Origin: a virus
IMG/VR virus record: IMGVR_UViG_3300032132_000017
Location: 1 to 41,478 of that record
Reading direction: 5' to 3' (one strand)
DNA length: 41,478 nt
In this document: positions 10,001 to 17,104 of the stretch, piece after piece
Layout of the letters: every line of letters begins with the position of its first letter
How positions within the stretch are numbered: position 1 is the stretch's first letter
Translations under genes and position numbers: made by a program
Notes under the pieces: model-generated
The model's database searches: none
What the model was told of the DNA's origin: nothing
Seen by the model: the letters and a program-made list of their open reading frames with translations, nothing else

Positions 10001-12184
10001 GGCCTGCCCGTGCTGGCCTCCAACCCAGCCGCCTGGTCCCGTGCCACCCTGCGTCACTACCAGGCCTTTCTTGACCCCGCTGTCCAGAGCCGACTCATCA
10101 GGGAGAACATCAACGAGTACCAGTGGCTGGCCCAGCACGGCGTGTCCGTGGGAGACCCGGAGTTCTTCGCCGCACTGCAAGCTGGCAAGGGCTTCTCCCC
10201 AGGAGCGCTCATGGAGTATATCCCCAAGGTGGGCAAGGAGACCCGAGACGTTATGCGCTGGGGTGGCCGTCAGTCCTTCGGCAGGTTCATGGCCTCCTAC
10301 AACGTAGGTCTGGGCTGGTCCAGGGTGCAGCTCCTCAAGGGTATGCGTCAGAGCTGGAAGAACATAGACAGCGCTGATCCTGCCCTGAAAGCTACAGCCG
10401 AGGCTGAGATAGCCCAGCATATACGCAACCTGACCGGCGCACTGGACTCCCGTGCTCTGGGTGTGGCCCCCAGCCAGCGGGCCGTCGAGGGCATGTTCCT
10501 AGCCTTCTCCCCCCGCCTGCTACGCTCAACCGTGGCCCTGGTCAAGGATGCCACCTTCAACCCTACCAGCCCGGTTGGCAGACGAGCAGCCCGCTCCCTC
10601 GCTGTACTGGCCTCTGGCGCAACCAGCGTCTATGTGATGACTGGCTTCGCTCTAGGCAAGGACTGGGAGGACATCAAGACTGGTCTCAACCCGCTCAATG
10701 GCAAGCGCTTCTTATCCCACAAGATAGGTGACGACTGGATAGGAGTAGGGGGCCAGGTCCGTGCCATCTCCCAGCTACTGGCTGGTATCACCATAGGCGC
10801 TTTCACGGAGCCCAGCTCCCTCATCACCATGGACCGCTACAACAACCCCCTGCTCAAGTTCCTCAGCGGCAGGGGTGCTCCCATAACCGAGACTGTAGGG
10901 GCTATTGCGGAGAAGTTTACGGGGAGGGATGCCCTGCCCTACGAGGAGATAGACGGGTATCAAGACCTGGCCAAGCATGTAGGGACCCAGGGTGTGCCCT
11001 TCGTCATCCAGGGCAAGCTGGAGGGCGAGAAAGCCCTCACGCTACTGGCTGCTGAATTAGGTGCCCGCACCTCGGCGGGCAATGTCTACGACGAGCGGGA
11101 AGTGGCCCGCAACCAGGCCATGCTCCGTCTGGGCTTCGTCAAGGAGAAAGGCTCCTTCAGCTCCGGTTGGCAAGCGGCCCAGGAGCGTATAGGTTGGAGA
11201 CAGCTAGGCCCTAATGAGCGGGTGATGGACTGGAGTGAGCTCAACGTAGAACAGCAGAAAGAGGTTATGCGCCAGGCCGAGCTGGAGGATATCACCGGCA
11301 AGATCGAGCGCAACCAGCGGGAGAAGAACCTTATCACCCGCAACTACCGGGACAACATGGACCGCATCAAGGATGACATGTGGACCCAGGTAAGAGGCAG
11401 GGCTACCCTATATGGCAGGGGCAAGGAGTTCCGTGAGGCCCTACCCAAGATATATGCTGAAGCCCGAGGGGCCCGGAACAAGTTCCTGGAGTCCAAGGAA
11501 GCTGTAGAGGCTAAGAAGGTATTCCAGGAACGGGCCAACGATAAGGAGAAGCGGGACAAAGAGCATATCGAGAACCGGGCCATGAACGACTACATAGACA
11601 AGTTTCTCTCGGCAGACCTGACCAACCGCTTCACAGGGGAATATGACTGGGAGAGGGCCGAGTCTATCATGAAGAGTCTGGAGAATGACTATGACCGTGA
11701 GCTTGGCAAGGAGGGGGCAGGCAAGGAGCTCATCCAGAGGATGCAGAACCTGCTCCGGGAGGGTGAGCCTCCTATAATAGCCGAGCTCCGTGAAGCCAGG
11801 GAGGTGCTCCGTCCCTACTGGGCGCTGACCGAGGAGGCCAAGGGCTTCCATGACGAGATAGAGGTGGAAGCCTTCGAGGAATGGTTAGACGCCAACCAGA
11901 AGCAGCGACGTATCCTGGAGAATGACCTGTACAGCTACAATCTGGAGCCTATCTTGAAGACCTGGCGTTCACTCAAGGTCAGTATGAGAGATGACCCGGA
12001 TAGTGGGATCGAGGATACCCTTATCACCTGGGGATATGCCGAGACCCCCCATACGGTGGCTGGCCTGGAGGCTGAGACCCTGGGCATCTACGAACAGCAG
12101 GAGCTGGAGAGGGAGCGCCAGGTACAGGACCCGCTTGCCGAGCAAGGAGTGCTGGCCGAGCCAGTGGGCGCTACGTCCCCGTAG
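7097..12184 (+). CDS. Giant virion-associated protein, probable internal/ejection protein
   Basis: 1695 aa, the largest gene in the window, overlapping the previous stop by 1 nt (TAATG). The N-terminus is charged and coil-like. The central third (about residues 930-1250) is aromatic and hydrophobic, with SLDFAMPFIQGLPVL, a FLAFSPRLLRS segment, and two hydrophobic stretches at about 1164-1185 (VLASGATSVYVMTGFAL) and 1223-1237 (ISQLLAGITIGAF) that could insert in a membrane. The C-terminal 450 residues are strongly charged helices. This layout fits large proteins packed in the head and injected with the DNA. No lysozyme, transglycosylase or RNA-polymerase motif was seen. Function is inferred from size, architecture and position between portal and scaffold. 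Confidence 0.65.
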   Translation: MAFDLPIQTAGRRRLQKIRLEEQRLREQAEEEDYGLDLVRPPALELPKPERPPRMGSWDRFAPMEDDITEGEFLQDKQARQQPLTLEDFNSARSNRFRQETLRRNETGVDVTEEDESWRAPPRLFPTATQAPVSAPPEITLTERQLNADTTLQRIQEQYPKAAFRQEEPSFPPFGELSVGAAQVQSQSLGQNLLGLTTAPLGALESTFTPIARFGAEIAPISSLVKAGSPPLLAMEQATNIRELIRNPTTDTGRLLAGRSNLYEFMNESVETSRTLPWYQNMAEGALYDPTIVYGSAKSLLRGIVYASELGGITVPVARASTKARPNLSPWENKRLGQINRALNAGKKRMKTAADAGNVDEAAKIRERLNTLTRDKARLVTKTPEAQELSQEAALSSRSTPSTQIDPLRRTLIPEGAVDVDISGARRASMLEEFEQTPFEGMMVEDVFLGQDRSYMIKEFGLESAAAHNEFVAPLLDLSERIASVKTVDSPAMRQFLAKTGVNPGAAMDSDVGKAYLGFMQQRISSDEMVSTVMSSVFDFHMGKGWKGGQLGRSSHLLPLDRDGFWKGLKLKNGTSSKQLWYNVLEHPDRYDLTDAQQAFIKDYNQVTNVEIPALLDFHGINQRMRSRTQGEYYVPRSVDEIRGVLIRGASDPDIRRHIDDATEGFLNQGVRYSNDPRKVLELHLRWAYSKVAKKQLDDTLEPLSITATDLVSKPTRSAYQEAWALKSGLEVELRKTQRALKTVLGHVKVTGAREAGSRRSRSYSIRHVHQLNKVINDLENLPFEESPGISLTGEVQPDQVFEGLKYAGNRGRIMGKISEAKEQLRKLEARERVEARQQARAFNLENQLKARMKILTDYQDALKTELNSADMTWKLSKTKYLDELAAAKKKQASPSELWGVNQPDDIAIATWRGKFFRREDADLLNKRLPLVLGDEHISDKVFKSFEQFGNVVRFLSASLDFAMPFIQGLPVLASNPAAWSRATLRHYQAFLDPAVQSRLIRENINEYQWLAQHGVSVGDPEFFAALQAGKGFSPGALMEYIPKVGKETRDVMRWGGRQSFGRFMASYNVGLGWSRVQLLKGMRQSWKNIDSADPALKATAEAEIAQHIRNLTGALDSRALGVAPSQRAVEGMFLAFSPRLLRSTVALVKDATFNPTSPVGRRAARSLAVLASGATSVYVMTGFALGKDWEDIKTGLNPLNGKRFLSHKIGDDWIGVGGQVRAISQLLAGITIGAFTEPSSLITMDRYNNPLLKFLSGRGAPITETVGAIAEKFTGRDALPYEEIDGYQDLAKHVGTQGVPFVIQGKLEGEKALTLLAAELGARTSAGNVYDEREVARNQAMLRLGFVKEKGSFSSGWQAAQERIGWRQLGPNERVMDWSELNVEQQKEVMRQAELEDITGKIERNQREKNLITRNYRDNMDRIKDDMWTQVRGRATLYGRGKEFREALPKIYAEARGARNKFLESKEAVEAKKVFQERANDKEKRDKEHIENRAMNDYIDKFLSADLTNRFTGEYDWERAESIMKSLENDYDRELGKEGAGKELIQRMQNLLREGEPPIIAELREAREVLRPYWALTEEAKGFHDEIEVEAFEEWLDANQKQRRILENDLYSYNLEPILKTWRSLKVSMRDDPDSGIEDTLITWGYAETPHTVAGLEAETLGIYEQQELERERQVQDPLAEQGVLAEPVGATSP

Positions 12185-12242
12185 ACTTTTCAACCTAAGT
12201 ATGTTTACTATCTAACAAGTGATCCCTCCTCTAAGGAGCATC

Positions 12243-12959
12243 ATGCAGGAACAACTGGATACCCAGATACCGGAACTTCAGACTGAGGAGCCTCAAACTA
12301 ATGAGGAGCCCCAGGAAGAACCCGATTACAAGGCCAAAACCGAGGAGCTGGAGGCCCTGGTCAGCAAGCTACAGAACGACCAGAAGTCCAGGGACGGGTT
12401 ACGCCGGAAGGAATCGGACAGGGATGCGGAACTAGCTGGTTTTCGAGACGAGATAGCGGCTATGCGGAAGGTGCTCACCGTTACCATGGAGTCATTCCAG
12501 GGCGGTGACGAGTTCCAGAGCCAGATATCCCAGATAAACCAGGAGGCTGCTAAGAGCCAGGCTGACCGTGATTGGAATGGCCGGTACGACAAAGAGCAGG
12601 CCCGCCTCCTATCGACAGTACAGGACGAGGAAGGCAACCTTCTCATCAGTGAGGAGGATGCCACCAAGATTCAGACCCAATGGCAAGCTGCCTGGAACAA
12701 GGCCCAGCAGGGCAACTACGATGAGGTCTATGACACTCAGATAGATGCCCAGCGAATGGTCCTTCAGGAAGAAAGGCGCAAGTCTGATGCCGAGAAGAAA
12801 TCGCTCCGTGAGGAGTCGAAGCAATCGGCAAAGAAGGCCCTGGAAAAGGCTGGCGTCAACGACCTGGACACAGGCTCTGCCATAGCTGGGGGCAATGAAG
12901 ACCTCCATGGTTCCGCTCTCATTGAGCGGGGTCTGAGAAACCGACAAAACCCACTCTAG
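12243..12959 (+). CDS. Capsid scaffolding protein
   Basis: 238 aa, very acidic N-terminus (about residues 1-30 rich in E, P and Q) followed by long charged coiled-coil helices and a short C-terminal tail, immediately before the major capsid gene. This is the classic form and place of a phage scaffold, which templates prohead assembly and is then removed. ATG 12243 is chosen because AAGGAG at 12233-12238 precedes it at 4 nt; an in-frame GTG at 12219 has no RBS. The 58-bp gap upstream is unusually A+T-rich for the region and could hold a promoter, but no convincing -35/-10 pair was found. Confidence 0.85.
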   Translation: MQEQLDTQIPELQTEEPQTNEEPQEEPDYKAKTEELEALVSKLQNDQKSRDGLRRKESDRDAELAGFRDEIAAMRKVLTVTMESFQGGDEFQSQISQINQEAAKSQADRDWNGRYDKEQARLLSTVQDEEGNLLISEEDATKIQTQWQAAWNKAQQGNYDEVYDTQIDAQRMVLQEERRKSDAEKKSLREESKQSAKKALEKAGVNDLDTGSAIAGGNEDLHGSALIERGLRNRQNPL

Positions 12960-12969
12960 AGGTAATCAA

Positions 12970-13920
12970 ATGCCAACTCTTTCTGAATACCAGAAGTTGG
13001 CCAACGACGATGTCATAGCCGGTGTTTTCGACAACATCATCACGGCATCCGAGCTGGCCCCATTCCTACAATTCCGTTCCTTCTCAGGCAACTCCCTGGT
13101 TTACAACCGGGAGAGCACACTCGGTGCCGCCGCCACCCATACCGTGGGTGACACATGGTCCGACACCGAGCCTACCTACACCAAGAAGACGGTCTCGCTG
13201 ACCACCGTGGGCATCCAGCATCCGCTGGACCGCTTCGCCATGCAGACCGTGGACAATGTCCAGTCCCAGGAAGCCGTCCTGCTTTCCAAGATGGCAAAAT
13301 CCATCGCCCGCAAGCTGGAAGACCTCCTCGTCACCGGCAACTCCGGTAGCGTAAGCACGGAGCCCGAGGGACTGACTTCCCTGCTCATCAGCGATTCCCG
13401 CCTCCTCATGATGGACGACGGCTCACAGCCCTCCACCATAGCCGGGGACGAGACCGAGCTGACCCTTGACCGCCTGGACGCTTTGATCGACCTGGTGGAG
13501 AATGGCAAGCCTGACTTCCTGATGATGAACAAGACCATGCGCCGGAAGCTCACAGCCCTGGCTAGGGCCACTGGCAGCGGCGTCATCCTTAACAGCGCCG
13601 AGATGTTTGGACACCAGTACGTCCTCTACAATGGCATCCCTGTGGTGATAAATGATTACATCACCAACAGCGAACAGTATGAGAATGCCGGTGGCTGGGG
13701 CTCCTCCTCCGCAACGACCATCTATGCGATCAAGACCGGCGAGGAGAAACAGGGCTGGACGATGATCCACAACGGCGGCGTCCTGGAACCCGACGTGCAG
13801 CGCCTGGGCACCAAGTTCGACAAGAACGAGGATGTCTACCGCATGGCCGTCTACTTGAACGCCGTGGTCTACTCGGCCAAGTCCTGCGCTGGACTGGCTG
13901 GAATCGACTCGGCTGCCTAA
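12970..13920 (+). CDS. Major capsid protein, HK97 fold
   Basis: 316 aa, probably the shell subunit. Sequence features match HK97-type capsid proteins: an N-terminal helical arm, an extended beta region (TYTKKTVSLTTVGIQHPLDRFA, interrupted here only by writing limits), a spine helix around residues 90-120 (SKMAKSIARKLEDLLVTGN), an A-domain segment (NGKPDFLMMNKTMRRKL, about residues 177-193) and GIPVVINDYI near 220. It follows the scaffold by 10 bp with RBS AGAGGT. Length is at the short end of normal, with no protease or delta-domain fused. Confidence 0.9.
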   Translation: MPTLSEYQKLANDDVIAGVFDNIITASELAPFLQFRSFSGNSLVYNRESTLGAAATHTVGDTWSDTEPTYTKKTVSLTTVGIQHPLDRFAMQTVDNVQSQEAVLLSKMAKSIARKLEDLLVTGNSGSVSTEPEGLTSLLISDSRLLMMDDGSQPSTIAGDETELTLDRLDALIDLVENGKPDFLMMNKTMRRKLTALARATGSGVILNSAEMFGHQYVLYNGIPVVINDYITNSEQYENAGGWGSSSATTIYAIKTGEEKQGWTMIHNGGVLEPDVQRLGTKFDKNEDVYRMAVYLNAVVYSAKSCAGLAGIDSAA

Positions 13921-13978
13921 TCGGAACATCCCTCCTGTTGAGCACAGTTCCGTAATCTGATGATGGGAGGAAAGCCCA

Positions 13979-14797
13979 ATGGCTGACCCACATGTATTTA
14001 AAGCTGAAAATGTGTTCGCTGCGACTATCGGTTCCACGGACGTGACCGCCGGAGACATGATGTACTTCGACGGCACCGACTGGGAGCTGGCAGACGCCTC
14101 CGCTCACACCACCTTCTGCGAGGCAATGGCGGTTAACACCTATGATTCTGGTGACGTAGGCGTACTCTGTACTGGTGGCATCCTGGTTGACAGTGATGCT
14201 CCCTACACGCAGGGCACGGCTATGTACCTGTCAGAGACTGCCGGTGCTATCACAGCCACCATCCCAACAACTAACGCTGCCATAAAGCAGGTTGTTGGGT
14301 TTTCTCTGTCTACCTCTGAGGTCCGAGTTAACATCCGTATCCCAAGCTACCAGAACCAGTTCTTCCCCGTGAGTGCCTATGACACTTCCGGCGAGCCTGG
14401 CCTTGGTGTGGCGACGGATGGGTGGCCTGGTCCCGGCCTGGACGGTGCTTCTGAGACTGCCTACCTTGTAGGGCGTTTCCCCGACAACTTCGTTGAACTG
14501 GAGATGGCACGGGTCGTAACCAATAACTCAGCAGGCTCTGCTGTGGACTATGACTTCACCGTCACAGCCGGTTACGACAATGCGTCGAATGCCCAGGACA
14601 CTGGCACGGCAGTCACAGCCAGTACCTCGGAGACAACCCCGGCAGATAACCTGCTGGTGACCTTCGATGTCTCTGGTGTGCTCGACTCCGGTCTTCAGGG
14701 ACCGGGTCGTAACTTCGCCATCCTGATCGACCCAGATGGCGTGGGTGGTGGTGAACAGCAGATTCTCGGTCTGAACCTTGGCACCTTGGTGGTCTAG
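13979..14797 (+). CDS. Capsid decoration/stabilisation protein with a C-terminal beta domain
   Basis: 272 aa. Residues about 1-120 match the pattern of DUF2190-like head decoration proteins: GDMMYFDG, then SGDVGVLCTGGILV, then TQGTAMYLSETAGAIT and a QVVGFSLS segment. Residues about 135-272 form a second, Thr/Ser/Asp-rich beta domain ending near the stop, which could be a surface-exposed Ig- or jelly-roll-like fold (inference). The RBS GGGAGG is 8 nt before ATG 13979. Position right after the capsid gene supports the role. Confidence 0.75.
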   Translation: MADPHVFKAENVFAATIGSTDVTAGDMMYFDGTDWELADASAHTTFCEAMAVNTYDSGDVGVLCTGGILVDSDAPYTQGTAMYLSETAGAITATIPTTNAAIKQVVGFSLSTSEVRVNIRIPSYQNQFFPVSAYDTSGEPGLGVATDGWPGPGLDGASETAYLVGRFPDNFVELEMARVVTNNSAGSAVDYDFTVTAGYDNASNAQDTGTAVTASTSETTPADNLLVTFDVSGVLDSGLQGPGRNFAILIDPDGVGGGEQQILGLNLGTLVV

Positions 14798-14799
14798 GT

Positions 14800-15159
14800 T
14801 TGGACGAGACGAAGTACATCCGTGTGGACCTGGGTGGCAACACCTGTGTCCATGCAGACCTGGTGAACAGTCAGGTTGGCTTCAGCGTCCGTGACGAAGG
14901 GGCCAACCCGTCTCGTCCACCTGCGGCTGATTTCTGGTTGGCTTCTAACAAGCTGCTAAAGCTTCACTCGATCACGAGTCAACTGGTTCCCCAGCCCGAG
15001 CCTACCCCCAAGCCACGTCCGGTCAGGGAGAGTAGTTCACCTTTTCTTCAAACGAATGTAGGCGCTATTCTCAGGCATCCGGTAGGCTTGATGAAGAAGC
15101 CTCCCTGGTGGCTCAGGTGGCTGTACTCGGCGGTAGTTACAAAAGAGCGATATGACTAA
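14800..15159 (+). CDS. Small virion-region protein
   Basis: 119 aa, unrecognised. The N-terminal half is beta-rich (YIRVDLGGN, VGFSVRDEG), the middle is a proline/arginine linker (PQPEPTPKPRP), and the C-terminus is basic and tryptophan-rich (PPWWLRWLY), suggesting a membrane- or interface-binding tail. The start is uncertain: TTG 14800 follows the previous stop by 2 nt with only a weak TAGG upstream, and no in-frame ATG lies nearby. Confidence 0.55.
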   Translation: MDETKYIRVDLGGNTCVHADLVNSQVGFSVRDEGANPSRPPAADFWLASNKLLKLHSITSQLVPQPEPTPKPRPVRESSSPFLQTNVGAILRHPVGLMKKPPWWLRWLYSAVVTKERYD

Positions 15160-15171
15160 TAGGTGGTTAAG

Positions 15172-15582
15172 ATGGTTACTCTAACATGTGGCTGTGGCAG
15201 GGAGGTCTCGACCTCCAGGGCCCTGGCCATGCATCAGACCAGCAAGGCACACCGTGACTGGGAGAATGGGACTACGGAGTCCGATGACGCTGTAGCCACC
15301 GCTCCCGCTATGGACGAGACGCTGGTAGCAGCCCTCGCTGACGCCCGTGCTGGCGCTGATCCCCGGAGTATAGCCAAGATGGTCCGTTCCGTCTTTAACC
15401 GGATGGACTGGCCCAATTCCGACCACCAGGGCACCGTAGTCGATTGGCTGCGGGAGCACAACATCCCCATACTGGACAACCCGCCCCATCTGGACCCGGA
15501 CGAGCACAGGCAGCACATCACCCGACAGCTCCAGGGATGGAAGTCTGAGGGTTACGGGACCGGGCGGTGGGACATCCGGTAG
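15172..15582 (+). CDS. Small protein with an N-terminal C2H2-like zinc finger
   Basis: 136 aa. Residues 6-27 read C-x-C-x12-H-x5-H, which looks like a compact C2H2 zinc finger with the cysteine pair one residue closer than usual. The rest is helical (DPRSIAKMVRSVFNRMDW, then WLREHNIPILDN). ATG 15172 is preferred over an in-frame GTG at 15163 because AGGTGG at 15161-15166 is then at normal spacing. It lies among probable virion genes, so it could be a structural Zn-stabilised protein or a nucleic-acid binder. Not recognised as a known family. Confidence 0.65.
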   Translation: MVTLTCGCGREVSTSRALAMHQTSKAHRDWENGTTESDDAVATAPAMDETLVAALADARAGADPRSIAKMVRSVFNRMDWPNSDHQGTVVDWLREHNIPILDNPPHLDPDEHRQHITRQLQGWKSEGYGTGRWDIR

Positions 15583-15591
15583 GAGCTACTG

Positions 15592-15939
15592 ATGGCAGAA
15601 GTAATACCCAAGAAAGATGAGATAATCCACGCCGAGTCCCTGGCTCTGGGCTCCTCGGCTGAGACCCTGTCCAGCGCCGGGGCCACCATTCCCCAGAACT
15701 GTGGGGACATCGTGGTGGTATGCCCGTCAGGTGACAGCCTGCACATGGCACCCAGCATCACGCCAACCTCAACGCTGGGCCAGAAGGTCACCCTGGGACA
15801 TCCAGGACGTATCCCTCACGCTCACCAGAAGGTGATGAAGCTGATCTCTGATGACAGCTCCGACGTGACCTGCGTCCTCATATACTACCGGGGCGGTGGC
15901 AGGCAAGACGTAGCCTACACCAAATCGGAGCCGTTCTAA
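15592..15939 (+). CDS. Small beta-rich probable virion protein
   Basis: 115 aa, unrecognised. Alternating hydrophobic strands (GDIVVVCPSGDSLHMAP, VTCVLIYYRGG) suggest a beta-sandwich. RBS AGGAG precedes ATG 15592. The stop overlaps the next start (TAATG), so the product is probably made together with the following 119-aa protein, which has a similar size and composition. Head-tail joining or decoration roles are possible but not shown. Confidence 0.65.
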   Translation: MAEVIPKKDEIIHAESLALGSSAETLSSAGATIPQNCGDIVVVCPSGDSLHMAPSITPTSTLGQKVTLGHPGRIPHAHQKVMKLISDDSSDVTCVLIYYRGGGRQDVAYTKSEPF

Positions 15940-16298
15940 TGCCAGGGCAGAACCGCAGCGGGAAGATACAGGCAAACGTCTTCAAGATGATAGACGCCAA
16001 CGGCATCACGGCGGGCACCCCCGAGAATGTGTGGGTGCCCACCAACGACAGGCGTGTCCGTCTACTAGGCTGGTGTCTGTCCTCGTCGGCCAATGCCGCC
16101 ATAGAGTTCGTAGCGGCCTCTGCTGACACCACGGTCCTGGCCCAGACCCCTCTCCTTGCCGCAGCGGGCGTCCACACCTCCCCCGACCTGGGAGATGGAA
16201 TCCTGCTGGCAAGCAATGACGACTTACAGATCGACGTAACTGGTTCTTCCACCGTCTCAGGCATGGTCTGGGGTGTGGAGGAAGGGGCTGGTTACTAG
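15939..16298 (+). CDS. Small beta-rich probable virion protein
   Basis: 119 aa, unrecognised. Strand-rich, with RRVRLLGWCLSSS and DDLQIDVTGSS, a composition like small decoration or spike-base proteins. Coupled to the upstream gene by TAATG and followed 10 nt later by another beta-rich gene with RBS AGGAGG. The three genes at 15592-16821 look like a set of related-role virion proteins (inference from size, order and composition). Confidence 0.65.
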   Translation: MPGQNRSGKIQANVFKMIDANGITAGTPENVWVPTNDRRVRLLGWCLSSSANAAIEFVAASADTTVLAQTPLLAAAGVHTSPDLGDGILLASNDDLQIDVTGSSTVSGMVWGVEEGAGY

Positions 16299-16308
16299 GA
16301 GGCCTTAG

Positions 16309-16821
16309 ATGGCTGGTTCAAGATTCCACGGCGACGGGTTCCAGACGCTGATTGCTGATGCTACTGAGCCTGACTCCGCTATAAGTTTGACTGTCCATGC
16401 CAGTACGGTTCACCGCATCTGGCTCTACGAGATCAACATGGGCAATATCGGTACTCCTGCCGACCTTGTGTCCATATACTACATCGGCCAGGTCACGGGT
16501 CCTGGAGCCAGTGCTGGGGCTATAACAGCCACGGCCATAGAAGATGGTGTAGCCAACTCCAGGGCTTCCACGTCGGTGCTACACAGTAATCTCACCACGG
16601 AGCCTGCCTACGTTGCCACCATAGCCAGTACAGGTGTAACAACCCCGGCAAACGGTGACCTGCTCCGTGTACCACTCAATCACCGTGCGTCCTACAGATG
16701 GGTAGCCCCGCCAGGTGGCGAGTTCGTAGCCCCTGCCATCACTACTGATGGCTTCGGGGGAGTAGCGGCCCACGCCTCGGCTACCACCGACTACATGATA
16801 GGGTTCCACTGGATTGAGTAG
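16309..16821 (+). CDS. Beta-rich probable virion protein
   Basis: 170 aa, unrecognised. Ala/Thr/Gly-rich with many short strands (VHRIWLYEINMG, VSIYYIGQVTG, DYMIGFHWIE) and no charged coil, fitting a capsid- or tail-surface protein. RBS AGGAGG is 6 nt before ATG 16309. The end overlaps the start of the next small cysteine-rich gene by 8 nt. Confidence 0.65.
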   Translation: MAGSRFHGDGFQTLIADATEPDSAISLTVHASTVHRIWLYEINMGNIGTPADLVSIYYIGQVTGPGASAGAITATAIEDGVANSRASTSVLHSNLTTEPAYVATIASTGVTTPANGDLLRVPLNHRASYRWVAPPGGEFVAPAITTDGFGGVAAHASATTDYMIGFHWIE

Positions 16822-17095
16822 CATACACTCAGGCTCCAGGGAAGGGTATGCGCTGATCACCGACCCTTACGCCCCGTTGTCGGAGTCCAGCACCTTCAAC
16901 TGCTGCCACTGTCAATACCTGGTCCACGTTCACTTCGGGTCTGGAGTAGAACGGGGCTACTGCTTCCTGTGCAACGCCGCTACCTGCGGCAAGCCCCGCT
17001 GCAACAAAGGCTGCTCCCCATTCCTGAAGCGGATCGAGGAGCAGGAGAACCGGCACCGGCTCCACAAGGCCCTGGAGCGTGGCTACGATAGATAG
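16814..17095 (+). CDS. Cysteine-rich zinc-ribbon-like protein
   Basis: 93 aa. Residues about 29-67 hold CCHC, CFLC, C-x4-C and C-x3-C groups in the order seen in small phage Zn-ribbon proteins (two CxxC-type knuckles plus extra cysteines near GCSPF). The C-terminus is a basic helix (FLKRIEEQENRHRLHK). The start is uncertain: TTG 16814 has only a weak upstream GGA, and no in-frame ATG exists nearby. It lies just before the tail fibre gene. Function unknown; zinc binding is inferred from cysteine spacing. Confidence 0.6.
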   Translation: MSSIHSGSREGYALITDPYAPLSESSTFNCCHCQYLVHVHFGSGVERGYCFLCNAATCGKPRCNKGCSPFLKRIEEQENRHRLHKALERGYDR

Positions 17096-17104
17096 GAGCT
17101 TCCT

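Noticed and set aside
13922-13952. Hairpin CGGAAC/GTTCCG after the capsid gene as a terminator
   Set aside because: Six-bp stem with a 19-nt loop and no T-run; too weak to list as a terminator.
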